A stretch of 18,992 nt of DNA. Source: Sedimentisphaerales bacterium. Its GTDB lineage: Bacteria; Planctomycetota; Phycisphaerae; Sedimentisphaerales; SG8-4. Shown here piece by piece: positions 7,822 through 14,297 of the stretch. The position numbers and the translations under genes are program-made. The stretch covers positions 1-18,992 of the forward strand of contig JAFGCA010000066.1 of the NCBI GenBank assembly GCA_016932895.1, written 5' to 3'. Under the pieces are notes generated by a model. The model did not search any database, was not told the DNA's origin, and was given only the letters and a program-made list of their open reading frames with translations. Position 1 is the stretch's first letter. Each line of letters begins with the position of its first letter.

Positions 7822-9930
7822 ATGTATAAGCGACTGTTGATACTTTCGGTCATTGTGGTGGCCACGCTGTGCGGCGTGACGTGCCTGGGATACCACGCCG
7901 TCAACAAGTGGGCCCAGGGTCTGGAAGGCGCCCGGTTGGGGGAATTCGCCGAGGTCGCCGAGCAGATTCGCCAGGACGTCAAACGCAAGCTGGACGAATT
8001 CATTCAGGCCGAGCAGGAGAGGCCCTACACGGACTATCAGCAGTATTACGTGCCGGACACCGTGACGGCGGTTCAGCAGCAACTTCCCCTGCTGCGCTCA
8101 CCGCTGGCGGGGCAGTTGGCCAATAGCTTTGCCTACGGATATTTCCAGATCGAGCCCACGGGCGACATCGTCGCTCCCTGGTACAGTCCCGACACCGTAC
8201 GTCCCGTACAAAACGAGGTTGATCGCGAGGCCCGGATGCAGTTCGACAACATCGTCTCGAATTTCATGCCGGCTATGGCCTCGGCCGGAGCTGCGCTGCT
8301 TCCGGAAAGGTCCAACGCCGACAAGGAGATTCTCGCGGACGTGGAGGACCAGGTCGCGTTGGTGGAGCGCGAAGAGATGGCGGAGAAGCCCGGGCCGCAA
8401 TTGGCCTCGAAGCAAGCATCGGGCCGAAGGAAATCGTATTCGATCGAGAGCCTGCAGACCGAGAGTGTCGCGCCGAAGGTCCTGACACAGCAGCGCGCCA
8501 TCGTTGCCTCGAACCGGGCGCGGACGGCGCCATTGAACGAAGCACAGCAACAGGAACTGTCGGAGCTGCGCCGGGACCAGCGCGTGTCGCAGTCCGCCAC
8601 GGCACCTGCAGCCGACGGGTTCGCAGGCGCGCGACAACGCTCGACCGCTCAGCCGCAGATGCAGCAACAAGCGCTGATCGATACGAGCGAAGAGCAGCCG
8701 TCCTCTCAAGCGGCAGGGCTCCCAAATCAGTACTTCCGTTTTCAGGAGGCAAATCAAGCAGAGGAGCTCGATCTCTCGGACACGGTCCAGATCCGCATCG
8801 AGCCTTTTGTCCCCATGGCGGTGCCGGAGCCCAACGGCACGCGCTCGCTGTTCGGGCGGCAGGTCTTCCTTCTGCGCCATGTCCAGGTCGAAGACGAGCA
8901 CATCGTACAGGGTTTTCAATTCAACGAAGAACAGCTTGTCGCCGAGGTCAAGGAATCGGCGCAGCGGTTCGCGCGGGAGAACATGGGTTTCGATCTGTGC
9001 GGCCGCAGCGGTGCCAACAGTGCCTCCACTGCTACGGCGGGCGTCGCATACACGGCGATTCTCGATTTCGGATTCGGGGAATTGCTTCTATACCTCCAAG
9101 AGCTGGATCCGGCCTGGATCGGCAGGCAGACCGGCACTCTGCGGCGCTGGTATTTCAGCACGATCGCTGTGGTTTTCGTGGCCGTAAGTCTGGCGCTGGC
9201 GGGCTTGTGGAAGACGACCCGGGCCCAGATCAAGCTGGCGCAGAAGAAGGACGAGTTCATCTCGGCGGTCTCGCACGAGTTGCGTACGCCGCTGACGTCG
9301 ATCCGCATGTATGCCGAGATGCTGGAGAACAACTGGCTCACGTCCAAAGCCAAGACGACGGAATACTATCGCAACATTCGGCAGGAAAGCGAGCGGCTCA
9401 GCCGGCTGATCGAAAACGTCCTCGATTTCTCCCGCCTCCAGCGTGGCCGCAAACGATACGACTTCCGCCTCGGTGACGTGAACCAGTGTATCGCGGAGGT
9501 CGTGGCCATGATGAGACCCTATGCGGCCGAGCAAGGCTTCTCCATCGAGACCGACTTCGGGAACGTGGGAGAGAGCACCTTCGACCGGGATGCCGTGGCG
9601 CAGATCGTCGTGAATCTGCTGGACAATGCGGTCAAGTACGCGCGGTCGGCCGAGGACAAGCGGATTCACGTCCGCACCGGGCGCGACGACGGGCACGCGA
9701 TCATTGAGGTGGAGGACCACGGTCCGGGCGTTCCGAACCGCCAGCGAACGAAGATTTTCGAGCAGTTCTACCGAGGCGCCTCGGAGGCCCCGGGCTGCCA
9801 GACCACGGGCACCGGGCTGGGACTGGCTCTGGTAAAGCGTTTCGCCGAGGCGCACCGCGGCTTCGTGGAGATTCGCTCGGGGGAGCCCGGCCGGACCGTC
9901 TTCTGTGTCGGCCTTGCCACGGAGCTGTAG
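7822..9930 (+). CDS. Sensor histidine kinase with a very large Gln-rich extracytoplasmic region
   Basis: Predicted 702 residues, much longer than a typical 350-500 residue kinase. TM1 covers about 4-24 and TM2 about 444-464. Between them lie some 420 residues, presumably periplasmic, with no sensor family I recognise. About 187-307 is low-complexity, rich in Gln, Ser, Ala, Glu and Arg. After TM2 there is no HAMP domain, only about 20 residues before the HisKA motif SAVSHELRTPL with H485. The ATPase domain is complete: N-box NLLDNAVKYA (about 598), G1 EDHGPGVP, F-box EQFYRG, and G2 GTGLGLAL (about 663). It starts 12 bases after the regulator stop, so it is the partner of the upstream response regulator. 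The signal is unknown. Confidence 0.95.
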   Translation: MYKRLLILSVIVVATLCGVTCLGYHAVNKWAQGLEGARLGEFAEVAEQIRQDVKRKLDEFIQAEQERPYTDYQQYYVPDTVTAVQQQLPLLRSPLAGQLANSFAYGYFQIEPTGDIVAPWYSPDTVRPVQNEVDREARMQFDNIVSNFMPAMASAGAALLPERSNADKEILADVEDQVALVEREEMAEKPGPQLASKQASGRRKSYSIESLQTESVAPKVLTQQRAIVASNRARTAPLNEAQQQELSELRRDQRVSQSATAPAADGFAGARQRSTAQPQMQQQALIDTSEEQPSSQAAGLPNQYFRFQEANQAEELDLSDTVQIRIEPFVPMAVPEPNGTRSLFGRQVFLLRHVQVEDEHIVQGFQFNEEQLVAEVKESAQRFARENMGFDLCGRSGANSASTATAGVAYTAILDFGFGELLLYLQELDPAWIGRQTGTLRRWYFSTIAVVFVAVSLALAGLWKTTRAQIKLAQKKDEFISAVSHELRTPLTSIRMYAEMLENNWLTSKAKTTEYYRNIRQESERLSRLIENVLDFSRLQRGRKRYDFRLGDVNQCIAEVVAMMRPYAAEQGFSIETDFGNVGESTFDRDAVAQIVVNLLDNAVKYARSAEDKRIHVRTGRDDGHAIIEVEDHGPGVPNRQRTKIFEQFYRGASEAPGCQTTGTGLGLALVKRFAEAHRGFVEIRSGEPGRTVFCVGLATEL

Positions 9931-9981
9931 AATCCCCCGCTGCCTCTGCCCGGTACGGTGTTTCACAAATCGTGTGCCCAT

Positions 9982-10061
9982 AGATTGCTTCGCTCCGCTC
10001 GCAATGACATATTGTGCATTGCGTTTGTCATTGCGAGGAGAGCAGCGACGAGGCAATCTCC
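9982..10061. repeat. Dispersed palindromic repeat (CATTGCGAG...GGCAATCTC type)
   Basis: The left arm 9982-10009 (AGATTGCTTCGC... CGCAATGACA) is the approximate reverse complement of the right arm 10026-10061 (TGTCATTGCGAGG...GAGGCAATCTCC), separated by about 16 bases. The right arm has a few extra bases. The same unit occurs as single arms at 16433-16468 and 16606-16647. It resembles the well-known intergenic repeat family that yields spurious peptides such as SLRGA..RGNL. It could be a non-autonomous mobile element or a REP-like sequence. Apart from this repeat and the promoter at 10127, I see nothing in the 272-base gap 9931-10202. Confidence 0.8.
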
Positions 10062-10126
10062 TTTTTCCGATAGTCGCATGGTTCCCCAAATGAGGCGCCA
10101 TGGTTTTTCTCCGGATGAGAAAGCCG

Positions 10127-10155
10127 TTGACCGCGGGATATCTGCCTTCTACACT
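10127..10155 (+). promoter_or_regulatory. Sigma70-like promoter for the glycerol-1-phosphate dehydrogenase gene
   Basis: TTGACC (10127-10132, 5 of 6 matches) and TACACT (10150-10155, 4 of 6) are 17 bases apart, the optimal spacing. Predicted transcription start is near 10162, giving a leader of about 40 bases before ATG 10203. It lies downstream of the palindromic repeat, so that repeat is outside the transcript. Confidence 0.6.
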
Positions 10156-10202
10156 GCCCGGACGATTAGTTTGGAGCGCAGTTTCTATCCGATGGGGTCG
10201 CC

Positions 10203-11546
10203 ATGGAGTTGTCAGAGTTATTGGGGAAGAGCTTCACGTGCGAGTGCGGCAGGACGCACGACGTGCCCGTGCGCCGCTTCGTGTACGAGCCGGAGGCCGT
10301 CGAGGCATTGCCGGAGGTGGTGAGGCAATGTGCGGCGCCGTCGGAGGTGCAACGAGTTGCGGTTGTGGCCGACGCGCGCACGCGGAATGTCTGCGGAGAC
10401 GCCGCTCGCAGCGCCCTGGAACGAAGCGGGATCAGTGTTGCCGAGGTGCTGGTACCTGACAACGAGAAAGGCGGCCCGGCATGCGACGAGGCCACGTTCG
10501 GCGCGTTGGCCGGGCAGCTTCGCACCGTGGACCCGGATATGGTCGTGGCCGTTGGCAGCGGCGTGATCAATGACCTGTGCAAGTGGAGCGCATTCGAGCT
10601 GGACCGGCCGTACATGGTCGTGGCCACGGCAGCTTCGATGAACGGCTATGCCGCGGCCAACGTCGCCGCCAAAGTGGAAGGGGTCAAGGTCTTGGTTGAA
10701 GCCCGGCCGCCCTTGGCGGTGGTGGCCGAGCCGGCCGTCATCGAGCAGGCGCCGCGCGAAATGACCGCCGCCGGATTCGGTGACACCATCGCGAAGTACC
10801 AGAGCAACGCCGACTGGGTGATGAACCACCTGCTCTTCGATGAGTACTACTGCGGCTTCTGCTCCGGCATCATCGGTACGCTCGAGCCTCTCTATCTGAC
10901 GCATCCGGAGGATCTGAGAGACGGCGCCAGCGGCGCCGTCAAGGGGCTGTTCGAGGCGCTGTTCTATTCAGGTATCGCCATGACGCTCGTGGGGACCAGC
11001 GCCCCGGCCAGCGGAGGCGAGCACCTTCTCAGTCACACGCTGGACATGATGGCGGACGTGCAGGGACAACGCCACGACCTGCACGGGCGGCAGGTGGGTC
11101 TGGGGACGATCCTCTCGGCCGCTTTGTACGAGAGAATCCTGGGGATGGAACGGCCCGCCTTTGCGGAAATGCCGCGCGCCGTCGATCGCGATTTCTGGGT
11201 CGTACCGGCGGTCGTCGAGGCCGTCGCGAAACAGTACGAGGCGAAGAAAACCCACCTGGAGTTGGCACGGCGGCGAATCGCCGAGGAAAAGACGTGGGAG
11301 CAGCTTCGGACGCGTCTGAGCGCCGAGGTCAAGCCCGCTCGAAGGGTGCGCGATTGGCTGCGGCAAGCGGGCGGCGCCACGTCATGTGCGGACGTCGGCT
11401 GCTCACGCCGGCGGCTGCGGGAGGCCGTGACGCACATGCACGAGATACGCAGGCGATTCACCGTCGTCGATTTGGCGTGGCTCGTCGGCGTTCTGCCCGG
11501 TGCCGTCGATGATCTCATCGATGAGTGGCTCAGCGACTCGCCTTGA
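10203..11546 (+). CDS. egsA: sn-glycerol-1-phosphate dehydrogenase (AraM/EgsA family)
   Basis: Predicted 447 residues. The family reduces dihydroxyacetone phosphate to sn-glycerol-1-phosphate with NAD(P)H in the cytoplasm; this is the backbone of archaeal-type lipids, and the bacterial version was described as AraM. Visible motifs are the nucleotide-binding GSGVINDLCKW (118-128), the substrate loop ATAASMNGYAAANV (141-154), and the likely metal ligands D194 (GFGDTIAKY), H274 (SGGEHLLSH) and H294 (LHGRQVGLGT). An N-terminal CxCGxxH (13-19) precedes the Rossmann part. The C-terminal extension (about 345-447) is helical and charged. ATG 10203 has GGGG about 6 bases upstream. The gene is alone on its strand, with its own promoter candidate, and no prenyltransferase is nearby. 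The metal dependence (Zn or Ni) and cofactor preference cannot be read. A 3-dehydroquinate synthase or other Fe-alcohol dehydrogenase fold is less likely given the GEH and LHG motifs. Confidence 0.87.
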   Translation: MELSELLGKSFTCECGRTHDVPVRRFVYEPEAVEALPEVVRQCAAPSEVQRVAVVADARTRNVCGDAARSALERSGISVAEVLVPDNEKGGPACDEATFGALAGQLRTVDPDMVVAVGSGVINDLCKWSAFELDRPYMVVATAASMNGYAAANVAAKVEGVKVLVEARPPLAVVAEPAVIEQAPREMTAAGFGDTIAKYQSNADWVMNHLLFDEYYCGFCSGIIGTLEPLYLTHPEDLRDGASGAVKGLFEALFYSGIAMTLVGTSAPASGGEHLLSHTLDMMADVQGQRHDLHGRQVGLGTILSAALYERILGMERPAFAEMPRAVDRDFWVVPAVVEAVAKQYEAKKTHLELARRRIAEEKTWEQLRTRLSAEVKPARRVRDWLRQAGGATSCADVGCSRRRLREAVTHMHEIRRRFTVVDLAWLVGVLPGAVDDLIDEWLSDSP

Positions 11547-11561
11547 GCAAGGCGCCCGCCG

Positions 11562-11906
11562 TCAGAGACAGGGACAGGGATGGTGCAGGAGCCAGTTTCG
11601 GGCCGCGCCTTCATCGGTGGCAAATAGGAAGAGGCCCTGCAGCCCCACGAGGCGAAAGATCCCCATGATGCTCGGCGGAACGGCGCACAGGATCAGTTGG
11701 CGGTTGACGCCGTTGAGCAGTCGTTCCAGGATCATCAGGCTGCAAATCGTGCCGGAGGACATGATCTCGACGAGCGAGAAATCGAGGATGATATTCTGCC
11801 TTCGCGTGTTGGCGTTCTTGATGGCGGTTTCCAACTCGTGGCCCATGTGTGGTTCTGAAGGTAGGGCGATCACCCGCGTTAGCTCTACCGAATCCTGAAA
11901 GTCCAT
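11562..11906 (-). CDS. Small STAS-domain protein (anti-sigma factor antagonist-like)
   Basis: Predicted 114 residues, the size of a stand-alone STAS domain such as SpoIIAA/RsbV. The core NIILDFSLVEIMSSGTICSLMIL (38-60) matches the strand-loop-helix around the phosphorylatable Ser of the family; S50 and S51 occupy that place, although the usual D-S-S-G is M-S-S-G here. The end PPSIMGIFRLVGLQGLFLFATDE fits the last helix and strand. The start is ATG 11906-11904, with a GGGGGG run about 7 bases upstream. Such proteins bind anti-sigma kinases or act as partner-switch modules. No kinase or phosphatase partner is nearby, so its circuit is unknown. It converges on the dehydrogenase gene with a 15-base gap. 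Confidence 0.75.
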   Translation of the reverse strand: MDFQDSVELTRVIALPSEPHMGHELETAIKNANTRRQNIILDFSLVEIMSSGTICSLMILERLLNGVNRQLILCAVPPSIMGIFRLVGLQGLFLFATDEGAARNWLLHHPCPCL

Positions 11907-12095
11907 CGTCGACCCCCCGTTTGCGCATGCGTTTCCGTGTCTTCGTGCGGCGTTTTATCGGAAAACTCTGCGTTGCTGTAGTTCATGTTACATAAAGTCT
12001 AACCCAAGCCGTTCCAAATCCAAATGCGCGGGGCGAAAAAGGTCATACCGTTTTCTCGCGTGGTGCGTCTGTGCGGCGGTTTCGCGGCGGGCGTA

Positions 12096-12124
12096 TTGCA
12101 GAATGCCGCCGAAGCGGTTAGACT
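12096..12124 (+). promoter_or_regulatory. Weak candidate promoter for the HKD/exonuclease genes
   Basis: TTGCAG (12096-12101) and TAGACT (12119-12124) are 17 bases apart, matching 3 of 6 and 4 of 6 consensus bases. They lie about 55 bases before ATG 12179. The 272-base divergent interval 11907-12178 holds no other feature I can support. It must contain the promoters of both the STAS gene and the rightward gene row. Confidence 0.3.
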
Positions 12125-12178
12125 CGGTGCCGGGCCGGCTAGGTATGGATCAGGAGCCGCAGACGGGGTACGAGAAGG

Positions 12179-12724
12179 ATGTTGCGATTCGTTACGGACA
12201 AGCAAATATACGAGGAGGTCATCTGCGGTGCGGTTCCGGGGGCCGAACGGCTGCTCTGGCTGGCGACGGCGGATTTGAAAGACTTGCACGTACACGCGCC
12301 CGGTCGGATGGTTCCCTTCCTGGAGGTCCTGTCCGGCTTGATCGCCCGGAACGTGGAAATCCGTCTCCTGCACGCCAAGGAGCCGGGCCCGATCTTTCGC
12401 CGGGATTTCGACCGGTATCCCAATCTGGCGCGCGGGCTGGAACGCATGCTGTGTCCCCGGGTCCATCTCAAGTGCGCCGTGGTCGACGGCCGCTGGGTTT
12501 ATACCGGCAGCGCCAACCTCACCGGGGCCGGCGTCGGGGCCAAGAGCGGGCGCCGGCGCAATTTCGAGTCGGGTATCATCACGACCGATCCGGCCATCGT
12601 GGACAAGGTCATGGAGCAGTTCGACGGCATCTGGCGCGGGTCGCACTGCAAGGAATGCGACAGGAAGGAATTTTGTGACGAACATGTGGACATCCTGGCG
12701 ACGACCCGGGGGCCGGGCCGCTAA
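12179..12724 (+). CDS. Single-HKD phospholipase D-like protein with C-terminal Cys cluster
   Basis: Predicted 181 residues. One PLD-type active-site motif is visible, H96-x-K98-x4-D103 followed by GRWVYTGSANLTGAG and FESG (129-132), the layout of small PLD nucleases such as Nuc and PLD-like repair proteins. With a single HKD per chain it would work as a homodimer. The C-terminus has C157-x2-C160-x5-C166-x2-H169, a possible zinc site. There is no signal peptide, so a cytoplasmic nuclease acting on DNA or RNA is more likely than a lipase. ATG 12179 is the first start after an in-frame stop at 12140-12142. The ribosome site is poor, with AGAAGG touching the ATG. The next gene, an exonuclease, starts 9 bases after the stop. 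Confidence 0.82.
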   Translation: MLRFVTDKQIYEEVICGAVPGAERLLWLATADLKDLHVHAPGRMVPFLEVLSGLIARNVEIRLLHAKEPGPIFRRDFDRYPNLARGLERMLCPRVHLKCAVVDGRWVYTGSANLTGAGVGAKSGRRRNFESGIITTDPAIVDKVMEQFDGIWRGSHCKECDRKEFCDEHVDILATTRGPGR

Positions 12725-12733
12725 GGTCGCGCC

Positions 12734-13231
12734 ATGCCGATGAAGTGTTACGGATACCTGGATATCGAGACGACGGGGCTGAGCCGGCAGTACGCGGAGC
12801 TGACCGTGGTGGGGATTGCGACCGTGACGGGGACGTCGCTGCAAGTCGCCCAGCTCTACGGGGGGCAGATCGCCGCCGCCGCGGTCGCCCGGTTGCTCGA
12901 GCCCGTGGACGAGGTCTACACCTACAACGGAAGCCGCTTCGATCTGCCTTTCATCCGGCACAAGCTCGGCCTGGACGTGAAGGGCCAGGTCGCGCACACG
13001 GACCTGATGTACGACTGCTGGCGCCGGAAGCTCAAAGGAGGGCTCAAGGCGGTCGAGAAGCGCCTGGGGATTTGCCGGAAGCTGCCCGAGGTGAACGGAT
13101 ACATGGCCGTGCAGCTCTGGTGGCAGTATGTCAATAATAACAACCCGGCGGCGCTGCGGATGTTGCTTACGTACAATCAAGAGGATATTGTAAACCTTCA
13201 CACGCTGCGAAAGAAACTCGGCGTCGCCTGA
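12734..13231 (+). CDS. RNase H-like DEDDy exonuclease (YprB type, RNase_H_2)
   Basis: Predicted 165 residues. It shows the four DEDD positions: D10 and E12 in YLDIETTGLS, D70 in YNGSRFDLPF, and Y147 with D151 in TYNQEDIVNL. LKAVEKRLGI (104-113) is typical of the YprB/RNase_H_2 family of predicted 3'-5' exonucleases. YprB itself is longer; this is a compact version. The start ATG 12734 (MPMK) has AAGG 7 bases upstream, and that AAGG overlaps the TAA of the preceding HKD gene, so the two are almost certainly co-translated. A nuclease pair in nucleic-acid repair or processing is a reasonable inference; the substrate is unknown. Confidence 0.88.
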   Translation: MPMKCYGYLDIETTGLSRQYAELTVVGIATVTGTSLQVAQLYGGQIAAAAVARLLEPVDEVYTYNGSRFDLPFIRHKLGLDVKGQVAHTDLMYDCWRRKLKGGLKAVEKRLGICRKLPEVNGYMAVQLWWQYVNNNNPAALRMLLTYNQEDIVNLHTLRKKLGVA

Positions 13232-13289
13232 GCGTGTGTGAATTCGTATGAACGCTGGATTTTTGCCTGTGGTTACGGAGTGACAGATT

Positions 13290-14246
13290 GTGACGGACGT
13301 ACTGATATACGGCGGCGGGGCGGTCGGGCTCGGCATCGGCAGTTGCCTCCTGGCGGCCCGGGCCCGGGTGGACATCATCGCGCGAGAAGACACCGTGGCG
13401 AGCCTGCGGGCCCACGGCCTGCTGCGCCGGGGGCTGTTCGGCGATTTCCACGCCGGCGCCGAGACGTTCGAGTGTCACGCCTCGCTGGATGAGTGTCACA
13501 CCGGTCCGTACGATTTCGTGCTGGTCTGCACGAAGTCGTTCGATTCGGCCGCGGCGGCGGCAGATCTGGCGGCGCATCGCGACAAGCTCGGCGCCGACGC
13601 GAAGATCGTGCTTCTGCAGAACGGCTGGGGCAACGCGGAGGTCTTCTCCGGTCATTTCGGGCCGGAGCGAATTTACAGCGGACGCGTCATCACCGGGTTT
13701 CAGCGTCACCGCCCGCACGAAGTGGAGATCACGGTCCATGCCGACGCCATTCACATCGGGACCCTCTTTGCGGGAGACGTCGCGGCAATCGAGCCCCTGT
13801 GCCGGGCGATCGGTAGGGGCGGCATCCCCTGCGAGAGCACCGGCGACGTCGGCAGGGACCTGTGGGCGAAGATGCTCTACAACTGCGCTCTCAACCCGTT
13901 GGGCGCGGTCTTGCGGGTGCCGTACGGGGCCCTTGCCGAGCAGGAGACGACCCGGCAGTTGATGGACCAGATCGTCGCCGAGGTGTTCGCGGTGATGGGG
14001 GCGGCCGGTTACACGACGCATTGGCCGACGGCCCGGGACTTCCTCGACGTCTTCTACGCCCGGCTCGTTCCGGATACGGCCGAGCATGAATCCTCGATGT
14101 TGCAGGACATCGCCGCCGGCAAACGAACCGAGATCGGTGCCCTCAACGGCGCCGTCATGGACCTTGCCGACCGACACGGCATCGACGTGCCGCACAACCG
14201 GGCGGTCTACAACCTCGTTCGGTTTCTGGAAAGTCAGGAGGTGTAA
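13290..14246 (+). CDS. panE: Ketopantoate reductase family oxidoreductase (PanE/ApbA)
   Basis: Predicted 318 residues, normal for the family. The N-terminal Rossmann motif is GGGAVG (8-13). Further conserved points are CTK (K82), LLQNGWGN (N111), the catalytic-helix pattern LWAKMLYNCALNPLGA (K194, N198, N202), and ESSMLQDIAAGKRTEIGALNG (S268, E281), which binds the ketopantoate carboxylate in true PanE. It would reduce 2-dehydropantoate to pantoate with NADPH in coenzyme A synthesis. Paralogues with other 2-oxoacid substrates are common, so the exact substrate is inferred. The start is GTG 13290, with GGAG 9 bases upstream. It lies 58 bases after the exonuclease gene and 51 before mutS2; the link to those genes may be positional only. 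Confidence 0.85.
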   Translation: MTDVLIYGGGAVGLGIGSCLLAARARVDIIAREDTVASLRAHGLLRRGLFGDFHAGAETFECHASLDECHTGPYDFVLVCTKSFDSAAAAADLAAHRDKLGADAKIVLLQNGWGNAEVFSGHFGPERIYSGRVITGFQRHRPHEVEITVHADAIHIGTLFAGDVAAIEPLCRAIGRGGIPCESTGDVGRDLWAKMLYNCALNPLGAVLRVPYGALAEQETTRQLMDQIVAEVFAVMGAAGYTTHWPTARDFLDVFYARLVPDTAEHESSMLQDIAAGKRTEIGALNGAVMDLADRHGIDVPHNRAVYNLVRFLESQEV

Positions 14247-14297
14247 TCGTCACCGGTTCACGAAGCACGTTGTTTGTGGGCGTATGCGATTGACGCG

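Noticed and set aside
12024..12278. 84-codon open frame before the HKD gene
   Set aside because: It overlaps the start of the well-supported HKD gene by about 100 bases, has no ribosome site and no recognisable sequence.
11999..13393. 464-codon minus-strand open frame across the nuclease genes
   Set aside because: It crosses three real plus-strand genes and their gaps and has no recognisable motif.
14236..14241. Strong AGGAGG ribosome-site sequence at the end of panE
   Set aside because: No ATG, GTG or TTG follows at usable distance; it is part of the last codons of panE and too far from mutS2 ATG 14298.
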